64,000 bases of DNA from an uncultured Phycisphaerales bacterium (GTDB taxonomy: Bacteria; Planctomycetota; Phycisphaerae; Tepidisphaerales; Tepidisphaeraceae): assembly GCA_903871935.1 (NCBI GenBank), contig CAIQIQ010000011.1, positions 1 to 64,000 on the forward strand. The letters are read 5' to 3'. Made by a program: the position numbers and the translations under genes. The notes under the pieces were generated by a model, which saw nothing but the letters and a program-made list of their open reading frames with translations, searched no databases and had not been told where the DNA came from. Positions 54,273 through 63,202 of the stretch are shown piece after piece. Within the stretch, counting starts at the first letter, position 1. Each line of letters opens with the position of its first letter.

Positions 54273-54548
54273 CTACAGGTGCATGGCCAGCGTTCTGGCC
54301 AGCGCAATGTCTCGCTGCTGAGTGGCCTTGTCTCCGCCGGCCAGAAGGACGACCAGCTCATTGCCTCGATACATGTAGTAGACGCGATAACCGGGACCAA
54401 CGTCCACCTTCAACTCGGACACGCCGCCGGCAAGGTTGCGATGCACCCCCGGGTTACCATGGGCCAGGCGATCGACCCGCACCTGGATGCGGGCCCGACC
54501 TGCGCGATCCCTTAGCGTGTCAATCCAATCCCGATAGACCTCTGTCAT
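54273..54548 (-). CDS. HI1419-type toxin (RelE-like)
   Basis: A 91-residue protein. 'RDWIDTLRDRAGRARIQVRVDRLAHGNPG', 'GVSELKVDVGPGYRVYYMY', and 'LLAGGDKATQQRDIALA' match the addiction-module killer family (RelE fold, mRNA interferase). Start at 54548: an earlier ATG (54587) lies inside the promoter dyad and is thus excluded. Paired with the antitoxin downstream. Confidence 0.9.
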   Translation of the reverse strand: MTEVYRDWIDTLRDRAGRARIQVRVDRLAHGNPGVHRNLAGGVSELKVDVGPGYRVYYMYRGNELVVLLAGGDKATQQRDIALARTLAMHL

Positions 54549-54566
54549 CAGCACGCGCACACGAGT

Positions 54567-54595
54567 AATGTATCCCATAGGATACATTCCGTCAA
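54567..54595 (-). promoter_or_regulatory. Promoter and operator of the HI1419/HI1420 pair
   Basis: On the minus strand TTGACG (54595-54590), a 17-bp spacer, then TACATT (54572-54567) form a near-consensus promoter. A perfect 22-bp dyad, AATGTATCC-CATA-GGATACATT, covers the spacer and -10 box (54567-54588). The ATG is 18 bases after the -10 box. Confidence 0.75.
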
Positions 54596-54644
54596 GCCGG
54601 AAGCGTGGCGTGGCACGGGCGGTGTCGGCACCAGCAATTGCGGC

Positions 54645-56312
54645 TCAATCGATGGGCCGGGAATCCGTTTCGCTTGCGCCCATTCTGGCCAGCTCGTGCC
54701 AGCCATCCACCGCCAGCGGCTTGATCGCCAGCTTCACCACCGGCTGATCCTGATCATTGACAATGGCACAGGAGACTTTGACTTCTTTGCCGATCTCCAG
54801 TTCCGGCGGGTAGATGAACTTTTCGCGGAAGAAGCTCAGGTCCGGCATCCAGGTGCGGATGTCCTGCTTGAGCTTGACGACATAGGACTTCTCGCCCTGT
54901 GAGAAGCGCAACGCAAAGTGGTACGGCCGGTAGATCGGGGCACACCCTTTATTGTCGATCGTGACAACGGTTTCGATCAACTGACCCGGCCTCGCATCCT
55001 CCGGCAGGTACATCTGCTGGATGAAAAAGCGGTAGCCCATCCGCTTGTTGAACTCCATGATCTTGCCCATCCACTCCTCGGGGATCACCACGCTCTTGGG
55101 CATGAAGACCGAGATGTGGTACTTGGACCCTTGTTCGATGATCCAATCGATGTCGTAGTTGGACCGCTTCCATGAGGAGACCGTGCCACAGGTTTCATAG
55201 GTTACCGGCGCGTACCTCCATGCATCCGGGGCAATCGTCTCTGCCACCTGCTGCGGGTAGGCATCGTACGAATGGTTCCAGCTCAGATTTCGAGGTGTGC
55301 TCTGATCGCGCCCCATCCTGAGATCACCGAAGCAATCAGCCCGCCAGCCGAAATGGCGATCCTTGAGCGTTGAGGCATACTTGCATCCGGGCGTGCCGAG
55401 CATCAGTAACAGGTCGGTCTTCTGAAACGCCTCGCGATACACATCCACAAGCTTCGAGGCGGTTTCATACGTGGCATTGCCTCCTTCTTCGCCAAACTGA
55501 CCCGCGTAGGCAACATCAAAGCTTTCAAGGTCGGGGTGGCCGTCATAGCGTTTGCCAAGTGCGCGAATGAAATCGCCCCAGTGCTGCAGATAGAGGGGAT
55601 TATTGAAATCCGTCTCTTGAAATCGCGGCCGCCTGGCGCGGGTCGTGGTCGGCGCGGGCGCGGACGTTGGCGTAGCGCCAGGGGGAGCTAAGACGCCGGC
55701 CGGCGCCGAGGGCACGGAGGGCCTGGTTGTTGGACCGCCTTGTCGCGTGCCCCCCATTGCGTAATACCAGTCGGGAGCATCTTCCGGGCCAACCCAAGGC
55801 TGCATGCGCATTTGCAGCGTCTGGCCGCGATCATGGGCAGTCTTCAAGGCTGCATCGAGAACGTCAAAGCGGATCTTGCCTTTCTCCGGTTCGATGACCT
55901 TCCACGCCCAGCGGCAATACGAGATTCGAGTCGGCGGATAGTTGTCATTGGACAGATCGGCGTTCTTGGGCGCGGGGAACTCCAGAGGTCCTTTGCTGTC
56001 ATCCCAGCGCATGGTCGGGTAGAGCGGATCTCCATTGAAGCGCTGGAACGTGGTCGTGCCCTTGTGGGGATTGTTGATATAGGCATCGTTGTACTCGGGG
56101 CGAATTCGCTGCATGTCACCACGGGCTGGTCGGGTGGCGCGGGTAGCGCCGGTAGCGGGCGCTTTGACCGAGTCGTTCGCCGGGACGGCGACTGCTGTGC
56201 CCTCCGCAGCGATGCTCGTCGCATCAAGCAATGCGCAGGCAGCAATAGCTGCGATCGCGAATATAACCGTGGTCAAAGCGCACGCACGCATCAATCTAGA
56301 CCTGATCAGCAT
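54645..56312 (-). CDS. Secreted DUF4832-type (beta-galactosidase-like) protein
   Basis: A 555-residue exported protein; hydrophobic signal to about residue 35. Barrel marks: 'ISYCRWAWKVIEPEKGKIRFDVLD', 'LQMRMQPWVGPEDAPDW' and 'GQFGEEGG' (Glu residues). A low-complexity Pro/Thr/Ala insert lies near 200-235. The C-terminal part 'WRYAPVTYETCGTVSSWK' and 'GYRFFIQQMYLPED' fits DUF4832. Likely a sugar hydrolase; substrate unknown. ATG 56312 or 56291. Confidence 0.78.
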   Translation of the reverse strand: MLIRSRLMRACALTTVIFAIAAIAACALLDATSIAAEGTAVAVPANDSVKAPATGATRATRPARGDMQRIRPEYNDAYINNPHKGTTTFQRFNGDPLYPTMRWDDSKGPLEFPAPKNADLSNDNYPPTRISYCRWAWKVIEPEKGKIRFDVLDAALKTAHDRGQTLQMRMQPWVGPEDAPDWYYAMGGTRQGGPTTRPSVPSAPAGVLAPPGATPTSAPAPTTTRARRPRFQETDFNNPLYLQHWGDFIRALGKRYDGHPDLESFDVAYAGQFGEEGGNATYETASKLVDVYREAFQKTDLLLMLGTPGCKYASTLKDRHFGWRADCFGDLRMGRDQSTPRNLSWNHSYDAYPQQVAETIAPDAWRYAPVTYETCGTVSSWKRSNYDIDWIIEQGSKYHISVFMPKSVVIPEEWMGKIMEFNKRMGYRFFIQQMYLPEDARPGQLIETVVTIDNKGCAPIYRPYHFALRFSQGEKSYVVKLKQDIRTWMPDLSFFREKFIYPPELEIGKEVKVSCAIVNDQDQPVVKLAIKPLAVDGWHELARMGASETDSRPID

Positions 56313-56337
56313 CGCCAGGCACCTCCCGTGCGGGGAC

Positions 56338-56399
56338 TAGGCCCTGTCTGAAAAACCCATGGCCCCACGTGGGGTCATGGGTTTTTCAGACAGGGCCTA
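56338..56399. repeat. 62-bp near-perfect palindrome
   Basis: Outer arms TAGGCCCTGTCTGAAAAA and its complement, inner CCCATG, GG-rich stem with centre CACGTG; the only non-Watson-Crick pair is one G-T. It lies in the divergent gap between genes starting at 56312 and 56509, not after a gene, so it is not an obvious terminator. The head matches repeats at 3961 and 13853. Confidence 0.85.
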
Positions 56400-56508
56400 C
56401 TTCACCGTGTCGAATGGATGACGATTCTACCGGGTTAGACCATTGGGGCAAAACACCGCAGCAGCATTGATCTCGGGTATCATCCCCACCAGGAGTGGAG
56501 GATCTACG

Positions 56509-58020
56509 ATGCTTCGTCGGCGATGGGTGCTGCTCGCGGTAGTAATCCTGGTGCTGCTCACGATCGGTGGTGGGTTGAAGTGGATCGACGGCCGCGGCCG
56601 ACCCGAGCCGATGCGCGTCTCGCGCGAAACGACCTATATCACTAAGCCACTCAACCAGGATGGCACGGTAAACTATGTCGCATACGTCGATGCGATCGCG
56701 CGAGAAGGTGTGACATCGGAGAACAATGCGGCGATCAAGTATCTTCAAGCGGTCGGGCCACAGGGGCTCAAAGGTGGTCCCGCCTCCGTTCAGCAAATCC
56801 TCCGGCAACTGGACCTCACGCTGCCTGCAGACGGGAAATACTTTGTTGCGCTCGACCCCCTGATTCGGCAATGGGCGAAAGAAACGGGTATGTCGAACTT
56901 GAAGGCCGATGAGGAACTCGACAAGCAGTTTGATGCAGCACGTGAGAACCTATGGTCAGCGACGGAATTGCCTCTGCTTGACCAGTGGATTACCGATAAC
57001 GGCGCACCGCTCGATCTGCTGGTAGAAGCGTCGAAAATGAGCAGGTTCTATGTGCCCCCGGCATCCGGCAGCAATCCGCCGTCACTGGGCGACGCCTATA
57101 CGCGGCTCAACATGAGCATCACGAGCGGCACCTTGAAATGCCTGACGGCAAGGGCGACCAGAAGCCTGAGCGCAGGTGACTGGGATGCAGCATGGAAGGA
57201 TGTGTATGCGCTGTATCGGCTGAGCCGGCTACTACAAGGCGGCTCCGAGCGGCCGCCGATACGCGAGCTGGTCGGAAAGGTTGGTGAGGAACGTGCCGCC
57301 GATGTTGTATCACTGATGGCACAGCAGGAAAGCCTCAATGCCTCGCGCGCCCGTGCAATACTGAAGGATCTGCTCGATCTTCCAGACCTACCCCCAACCA
57401 CGAAGACCGATATCGAAGATGCTCGCCTCTTCGCGCTTGACTTGTGTCAGGAGACGGCGCGCAAGGGGTACGCTGGCTTCGACTGCAACTATGCGATGAT
57501 CTCGCAGAACGAGCGCGCAGACGCCCAGCTTGCGGCGCTCGAGATCCCTGACTACGCGGCCGTCGAGCGCGCCTTGAAACGGCCTGGTGAAGATATCGAG
57601 CGTGATCTCAAGTATTGGACGGATCACAAAGGGTTATTTGTGCTCAAGCGGTTCTTCTCGAGCCGTCGCATCAACGACCAGACGACGACAGACCTGGTCA
57701 TGGCCGGAATCTTCCCGAACTGCTCCAGGTGGTACACCTACGAAGTCAACTGCCGCACCCGCGCCGAACTGGCCAAAGCCGCCCTGGCTCTTGTGACCTA
57801 TCGCGCCGAAAACGGTCGATTCCCCGAATCGCTGGATGCGCTCACGCCCACGTACCTGCCGAAGGCCCCGCGCGACTCCTACATGGGCAAACCGCTCGCT
57901 TATCGCCGCGAGCCCGATGGCTCCTGTATCGTGTACAGCTTCGGCCAGAATCTGAAGGATGATGGCGGCAACGTAGCGAAAGATCTGGCCGTGCGCCTTG
58001 GAACCAAAGTGGTTAAGTGA
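56509..58020 (+). CDS. Membrane-anchored planctomycete-type protein
   Basis: A 503-residue protein with one N-terminal helix (about 6-23) then a helical domain, and a C-terminal 'ALALVTYRAENGRFPESLDALTPTYLPKAPRDSYMGKPLAY' stretch, seen in many planctomycete proteins and similar to the pseudopilin GspG tail. Its function is unknown. Strong ribosome site (GGAGG) and a four-base overlap with the next gene (58017-58020, GTGA) suggest translational coupling. Confidence 0.75.
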   Translation: MLRRRWVLLAVVILVLLTIGGGLKWIDGRGRPEPMRVSRETTYITKPLNQDGTVNYVAYVDAIAREGVTSENNAAIKYLQAVGPQGLKGGPASVQQILRQLDLTLPADGKYFVALDPLIRQWAKETGMSNLKADEELDKQFDAARENLWSATELPLLDQWITDNGAPLDLLVEASKMSRFYVPPASGSNPPSLGDAYTRLNMSITSGTLKCLTARATRSLSAGDWDAAWKDVYALYRLSRLLQGGSERPPIRELVGKVGEERAADVVSLMAQQESLNASRARAILKDLLDLPDLPPTTKTDIEDARLFALDLCQETARKGYAGFDCNYAMISQNERADAQLAALEIPDYAAVERALKRPGEDIERDLKYWTDHKGLFVLKRFFSSRRINDQTTTDLVMAGIFPNCSRWYTYEVNCRTRAELAKAALALVTYRAENGRFPESLDALTPTYLPKAPRDSYMGKPLAYRREPDGSCIVYSFGQNLKDDGGNVAKDLAVRLGTKVVK

Positions 58021-59045
58021 GCAGAAGAATGGCCGATCACACTCCCGAGATATCCGCTCAACTGCTGTGCCACCTCTGCGGATACGACCTGCGCGCCCAT
58101 CCGCCGGATGGCAAATGCCCGGAATGCGGCTCGTCCGTGGCGGAGTCACGGCGCGTGGCAGCGATCCCTCGTCGCCCCGCCTGGCGAGACAGCGACCCGC
58201 GCTGGCGTCGGCACATGCTTGCCGGCACCTGGGTCTTGCTGCTTTTGCCCCTTTTAGGCGTGCTACAGGGCTTGGGATGGGCTTCGCGCGTGCCCGTGCC
58301 GAACCTCTTCGCCCGCTTCACCATCGACACATTGGACGGCGCGCTTGTCTGCAGTTTTGGCGTGTATCCGGCACTGGTCTTCTGCATGGGAGTGGTACTG
58401 CTGTTCTCGAAGGAGCGAGGACGGCGCCAAAGCAAATTGGATTGGACGCGTCGCTGGGGCATCCTATGCAGTTACGTTGTGCTCCTGCTCAGTGCCGTGG
58501 AAGTTTTCTCCATCGCCTCACTGATATTGCTGGGCGTTGCAGCGGTGTTCCTAAGCATGCCGCTGAAGTATCAGCCCCAGGTAACGCAGTTGTTCGTCGA
58601 CGTGAGCACGACCTACCTCCGTCATGGGCCCTTCCCGGGAGACATGGCGGCCGTCGTGCAGGTTGCATTCTCGTCGATCACCATTCTGCTGGCCTGCATT
58701 CCGCTCTTCGATGCACTTCGCAGCACCGGCCGCAAATGGATGGCCGCGATCCTCCTGGCTCCGCTCGCCCTATTCTCCCTGTTGCACCTTGGGCAAGCCG
58801 GGCATTTCCTTGCCTTTCCGGGGGCCACTCGAATACAAGACATATATGATTACGCAGTGTATTTCCGGCCGCAATTGCTTGTGAACCCCGTTTTTGCCGG
58901 CCTTGCGACTGGCTGGGCTTGGAATGTGCCGCGATCTGTGGAGTTCGGCATGGAAGCCGCAAAGTGGTGCATCATCCTCACGATCGCCGTTTGGTTGAGC
59001 GTCGCGCAACTCCAGGCATGGCGACAACGCAGGAAGCAAAGATAA
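58017..59045 (+). CDS. Zinc-ribbon multi-pass membrane protein
   Basis: A 342-residue protein. The N-terminus has 'CHLCGYDLRAHPPDGKCPECG' (two Cys pairs), a planctomycete hallmark, then about six hydrophobic helices (starts near 70, 113, 150, 170, 220 and 245, plus one near the end). The start is GTG 58017, overlapping the TGA of the previous gene; ATG 58029 is an alternative. Probable partner of the previous protein; function unknown. Confidence 0.8.
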   Translation: MSRRMADHTPEISAQLLCHLCGYDLRAHPPDGKCPECGSSVAESRRVAAIPRRPAWRDSDPRWRRHMLAGTWVLLLLPLLGVLQGLGWASRVPVPNLFARFTIDTLDGALVCSFGVYPALVFCMGVVLLFSKERGRRQSKLDWTRRWGILCSYVVLLLSAVEVFSIASLILLGVAAVFLSMPLKYQPQVTQLFVDVSTTYLRHGPFPGDMAAVVQVAFSSITILLACIPLFDALRSTGRKWMAAILLAPLALFSLLHLGQAGHFLAFPGATRIQDIYDYAVYFRPQLLVNPVFAGLATGWAWNVPRSVEFGMEAAKWCIILTIAVWLSVAQLQAWRQRRKQR

Positions 59046-59731
59046 CGCCCAAGATACGCATCCTCTGCTCCTTAGCGGTAAATCGCCCCAACAAGCCATA
59101 GCAATCAGCGTGCCTCACCGCGCCAAGAATAATGCGAATTTTCCCCGCCGCGCGTAAGTGCCTGTCATTCCTCATCTCCCTCCTACCGATTCTTGCCAGC
59201 ACCCCCCTATTATGGAGGGACGTGTTCCCAACACCCTCCTGGCCTTACCCGGCCACGCTATTTGACAACCGAATACGCCTCTCCCTTCCCGGCAGGAAAG
59301 CAATGCCCGCGGAAGATGCGCATCGATCTTGAGCATCTTCCCCGCCGCTTCGTCGTTTTGTCGCGCATCTTGAGCATCTTCGTCCATATGTAGTGCAACT
59401 CACAGTTCGCCCAAACTGCGCACACGAACCTGCGCACCTTGGTCATTGAGGTTTGGTCATTCATTGGTCATTGGGATCTGGTCATTGGTCATTCCAGCAG
59501 GCGTTATCCACAATCGCCCCGAACCTGCGCACCTCCTCCCCATATTTTAACCTAACCACTTGCCCGCAAAGCACATAGCGCACAGGGGGTACCCCGCTCC
59601 AGAACGTGCGCACCTGCTACTTATCCACAACCCGCGCATCGAACACCGCGCCTGCCCCGCCTCTGCCTTCTGCCTCCTGACTACTGCCTTCCGCATTGCT
59701 TACCTCCCAAAACGCCCATACAACACCCCAT
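59046..59731. other. 686-bp repeat-rich gap with two DnaA boxes
   Basis: No gene seen. Contains two perfect TTATCCACA sites (59504-59512, 59621-59629), five GGTCATT units (59441, 59455, 59466, 59480, 59487), a 15-bp repeat (ATCTTGAGCATCTTC at 59326 and 59367), four CTGCGCAC or GTGCGCAC sites (59416, 59430, 59525, 59607), and an AT-rich patch around 59541-59560. The + strand is rich in pyrimidines. A replication-related or regulator-binding region is possible; nothing is proven. Confidence 0.6.
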
Positions 59732-60514
59732 ATGCGCCATGCAGCGTTCATTGTCGGGACGTCGTTGATCGCCTCAGCCCTCTGCAGCGGCTGTACACCC
59801 CATGAGCAAGCGCTGCGCGCCAGTGCTACGGCCCTGAAGCAGAATGACTACGACCAGGCGATCATCCTTGCCAATGATGCCATGGAGGAAAAGCTCACAT
59901 CTCAGGAAGCCGCCGAGGCGCTCTATCTGCGCGGCCGGGCTTTTGAGGAGCGACCGGCCAGCAGCCAGGGCCAGCTTGAATCCAACCTGCAGGCCGCCCG
60001 CAATTCCTATGTTGAGGCCCTGCGCCACAGTCCATCGAAGAGACTCAACACCTACATCCACGCGAGCCTGGGCAAAGTCGCCTTCTTTCAGGATGATTTC
60101 GGCACTGCCAGTCAGCAGTTGTGGCTTGCCTATGGAGAACTCGATAATCCGGAACTCAAAGCCGCCTCGCTCTACTACATGGGCAAGGCGCAACAGCGCT
60201 CTGGCCAGTTTCAGGATGCTGACCAGACCTTCGCCAACGTAAGCCAGCGCTTTGCCGATACCCAATGGGCAAAGAAGGCGGCCGCCTCTCGCGGCATTCG
60301 TGCCTTCTACGTGCAACTGGGCGTGTATATCAATCCCAAGTCGGCCGACACGGTGATCAAAACCATGCAGCAGCGCGGCATCCAGCCCGCGCGAGCTACC
60401 GACAGCCAAGGCCGCTATCTCCTCAAAGCCGGTCCCTTCGGCAGCTACGCCCAGGCCAAACAGGCCCGCCAACGCCTGCAGGATCTGTTCCAGGATGCGT
60501 TTGTTACTCCGTGA
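59732..60514 (+). CDS. Lipoprotein with TPR and SPOR domain
   Basis: A 260-residue lipoprotein; lipobox 'ALCSGC' with Cys21. The middle is TPR-like ('DYDQAIILANDAMEEKLTSQEAAEALYLRGRAFEE'), and the C-terminus 'FYVQLGVYINPKSADTVIKTM' through 'YLLKAGPFGSYAQAKQARQRL' is a SPOR domain that binds denuded peptidoglycan. ATG 59732 is preferred over 59696 for the signal peptide. It may relate to the LpoB operon's envelope work. Confidence 0.83.
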   Translation: MRHAAFIVGTSLIASALCSGCTPHEQALRASATALKQNDYDQAIILANDAMEEKLTSQEAAEALYLRGRAFEERPASSQGQLESNLQAARNSYVEALRHSPSKRLNTYIHASLGKVAFFQDDFGTASQQLWLAYGELDNPELKAASLYYMGKAQQRSGQFQDADQTFANVSQRFADTQWAKKAAASRGIRAFYVQLGVYINPKSADTVIKTMQQRGIQPARATDSQGRYLLKAGPFGSYAQAKQARQRLQDLFQDAFVTP

Positions 60515-60533
60515 GCCAGAGCTTGGGGCGTGA

Positions 60534-61196
60534 TTAGTGCAGCGCTGCCGGCCGGGGCGGAAGGCCCTTGAGCCATTTCTCATACAGTCGGCTGCCCGGC
60601 CGCAGGACCGCCCACGCCGTCAGGAAGATGAGCTGCATATCCAGCAGGAAGCTTTGGTGCTCCTGATACCACAGTTCCAACTCGCCCTTGTACGGCGCAA
60701 TGTCCTCACGATAGACCAGCTCCGGCGGCTTCTTCGAACGCGCGGTGATCGATTCTTCATCGCGGAAGCAGATCGAGCCGATCCCGGTCAGGCCCGGCTT
60801 CAGACGGATGATCTGCTCCTGCACATTCGCGGGATAGTACTCAAAGCTCTTCGGGATCAGCGGCCGCCAGCCAACCATGCTCATGTCGCCGATGAAAATG
60901 TTGATGACCTGCGGCAGCTCATTGATCTTCGCCTTGCGGAGGAACTTGCCAAAGGGAAGCACACGCGGGTCATTCAGCAGCGTGATATCTTTGGTTCCGG
61001 TGACCTCGCTGTCCTTGCGCATGGTCGCGAACTTATAGACCTTGAAGCGTTTGCCATGCAGTCCGACGCGATCCTGCAAGAACCACACCTCTCCTTCGCC
61101 CGTGCAACGCAGAATCAGCATCACGATCAGAAGCGGAATCGCGAGAAACAGCAGGGCAATGCCCGAGGTGACAATGTCAAAGAGTCGTTTCATCAC
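60534..61196 (-). CDS. Undecaprenyl-phosphate sugar-phosphate transferase
   Basis: A 220-residue membrane enzyme of the WcaJ/EpsL-type. One N-terminal hydrophobic segment ('IVTSGIALLFLAIPLLIVM'), 'FLQDRVGLHGKRFKVYKFATM', 'KFLRKAKINELPQVINIFIGDMSMVGWRPLI', and 'LKPGLTGIGSI' are the family motifs. It loads a sugar phosphate on the lipid carrier at the start of polysaccharide synthesis. Its start overlaps the upstream dehydratase by four bases. Confidence 0.93.
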   Translation of the reverse strand: MMKRLFDIVTSGIALLFLAIPLLIVMLILRCTGEGEVWFLQDRVGLHGKRFKVYKFATMRKDSEVTGTKDITLLNDPRVLPFGKFLRKAKINELPQVINIFIGDMSMVGWRPLIPKSFEYYPANVQEQIIRLKPGLTGIGSICFRDEESITARSKKPPELVYREDIAPYKGELELWYQEHQSFLLDMQLIFLTAWAVLRPGSRLYEKWLKGLPPRPAALH

Positions 61197-62410
61197 ATCC
61201 GGTCGTCGAGATACTTAAAGGTTTCCTTGTGACTGAAACGGCTGAGTGTCTGGTTGAACAGATCGAGGAGCTGTGCCTTGCTCCACTGGCCTGTCTGCAG
61301 CATGCCATTGATGGTGTCCTGAAAACGTGCCAGGGCTGGCTCATCCCAGCCAACATCGTTGGTCACGACGCCAACGTCGGCAAAACGCTGCCAATTGACC
61401 TGTTCCTGGTCGGTATAAAACTCTTCGAAGTCCTTTTCGCCCGTCGTGTCGCTGCTGAAGAAATAGCAGGGCCACTTGCCCTGGGGAATCAGTTCCGGGG
61501 CCTTGGCCCGGGCCTCATCCTCACTGGCGCATTCGTGGACCTCGTAGCCCATGGCGTTAAGGAAGCGGCGGCAGATGGTCGAGAACTTCTCGAGGTGCAG
61601 TTTCTCGTTAAGCTTGGGAAAGAAGATGTCGCAGTTGTTGCCGAAGAACGTACTCAAGAGGCACAAAATCGCCCCTTCGGTATCCGTGACGAAGTACCGC
61701 CGGACATCATCCGGCGCCGCCAGCGGCTGGCCTTTGCGAATGCGCAGAGTCCAGGAATGCGGCAGTGAGCCATCGGAAAATGCGACATTGGCAAACCGCG
61801 CCGTCGAGACCGGCATCTGGCGCGAGCGGCGCATCAGGAACATCTCCATGATGCGTTTGGAAGCGCCCATCATGCTCACGGGGTTGGTAGCCTTGTCCGT
61901 GGAGACGCAGAAATGTTTCTTCGCGCCCATCCGGATCGCGTGTTCAACGATCCGATCGGTATTCAGCACGTTAACGCGGATCATCCGCATCAGCGTGAAC
62001 GGATCCTTCTCGCTGCGAACGTGCTTCAGAGCCGAGAAGTTCATGACGTAGTCATATGGTCCATTTGCCTGGACCATGGCATCGAACTCGGGCGACCCGC
62101 AGTCCAGCGCAAACGCCTTGAAGTCGCCCTTGATATAGCCCAGCGAACTGCGGATGTCGCGGACGACCTCGGCCAGATTGTTCTCGGAAATGTCGACGAC
62201 ATGCAGCACCCTCGGCGAGCGGCGAAAGATCTCTCGCACCACCGCGCTGCCAATCGACCCAGCGCCGCCAACCACCAGAAACCGGCCCTCGCGCACCTTT
62301 TGCTCCAGCTCCGATCCACAGCGGGCAAGATCGGCGGCAAACAGCGGCTCCTTTCGCCCGATCAGCGAAAGAATGTCCAGACCGCCTCCAGGTTTTGGTC
62401 CTCTACTCAT
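61193..62410 (-). CDS. CapD-like nucleotide-sugar dehydratase
   Basis: About 405 residues. 'GRFLVVGGAGSIGSAVVREIF' is the Rossmann glycine loop; 'VMNFSALKHV' and 'PVSMMGASKRIMEMF' (Met-Gly-Ala-x-Lys) place it near UDP-GlcNAc 4,6-dehydratase/CapD proteins. It makes an amino-deoxy sugar precursor for the sugar transferase that overlaps by four bases. Two in-frame ATGs (62410, 62416) are possible and no ribosome site is seen. Confidence 0.88.
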   Translation of the reverse strand: MSRGPKPGGGLDILSLIGRKEPLFAADLARCGSELEQKVREGRFLVVGGAGSIGSAVVREIFRRSPRVLHVVDISENNLAEVVRDIRSSLGYIKGDFKAFALDCGSPEFDAMVQANGPYDYVMNFSALKHVRSEKDPFTLMRMIRVNVLNTDRIVEHAIRMGAKKHFCVSTDKATNPVSMMGASKRIMEMFLMRRSRQMPVSTARFANVAFSDGSLPHSWTLRIRKGQPLAAPDDVRRYFVTDTEGAILCLLSTFFGNNCDIFFPKLNEKLHLEKFSTICRRFLNAMGYEVHECASEDEARAKAPELIPQGKWPCYFFSSDTTGEKDFEEFYTDQEQVNWQRFADVGVVTNDVGWDEPALARFQDTINGMLQTGQWSKAQLLDLFNQTLSRFSHKETFKYLDDRM

Positions 62411-62494
62411 GTGCATGTGCAACACCACATACTGTCGACGCTGTCGATATAGTCCATGCGACCGCTGCAGGCAAGCCAAACCCGTTCCGCGCGA

Positions 62495-63196
62495 CTACGC
62501 ATCGCCGCACCGACGGATCAGCTCTTCCAGCGGCGCCGCATCCGTGAGATCCCGTACCGCCGCATCCGGCCCGCAGGCAACCAGCTGCTCCAACGTGAAC
62601 GCCCCGGTGGCAACGGCCAATACACGGCTGCCGGACTGCCGGGCACACTCAATATCGCGTGGTGTGTCACCAACGAGAATCACCTGGGCCGACGAACACG
62701 GCGCAGCGCTGTACACAGCGGCGCGAGTAACTGCCACGTGCACCAAATCACTGCGCGACCTCCCATCTTCAGCAAATGCGCCGACGACAAACTGATCCAT
62801 GTCGAGCTTGGCGGCCGCGAGCTTGGCACAGACGCCCTCGCGGTAGTTCCCGGTCAGCAGCCCCAGGATGACATCACGGCGGGAGGCGAGTTGATGGACG
62901 ATCTCCCGCACACCGGGCATCAGACGCAGATCAGCCACGTGTTCGGCCAACTCGCGCCGTAGCTCGCGCAGATACAGCGGCTTGTATCGATCGAGATAGG
63001 ATTCTGGGTCCTCGATGTCGCTGCCGCGAGCCAGGTCGCAGAAGAGCTGGTGATCCAGCCGGCCGGGAGGAATGGTGCTCCAGCGCAGTCGTGTTCCGAA
63101 CAGCGCTGTAGCCGCAGTGCGAATGGCCCTGCTTGTGGCCCCGCCGGTGACCAGCAGTGTGCCGTCGACGTCGAAGAGAATGATGGTTCTAGGCAT
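62495..63196 (-). CDS. HAD-superfamily phosphatase
   Basis: A 233-residue hydrolase. 'IILFDVDGTLLVTGG' carries Asp9 and Asp11 (nucleophile and acid/base), 'LGLLTGN' motif II, and 'VILVGDTPRDIECA' motif IV. Substrate unknown; the layout is like phosphoglycolate phosphatases. It overlaps no gene but follows the ATP-grasp gene by six bases, so they are likely co-transcribed. Confidence 0.9.
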   Translation of the reverse strand: MPRTIILFDVDGTLLVTGGATSRAIRTAATALFGTRLRWSTIPPGRLDHQLFCDLARGSDIEDPESYLDRYKPLYLRELRRELAEHVADLRLMPGVREIVHQLASRRDVILGLLTGNYREGVCAKLAAAKLDMDQFVVGAFAEDGRSRSDLVHVAVTRAAVYSAAPCSSAQVILVGDTPRDIECARQSGSRVLAVATGAFTLEQLVACGPDAAVRDLTDAAPLEELIRRCGDA

Positions 63197-63202
63197 GAGA
63201 GG

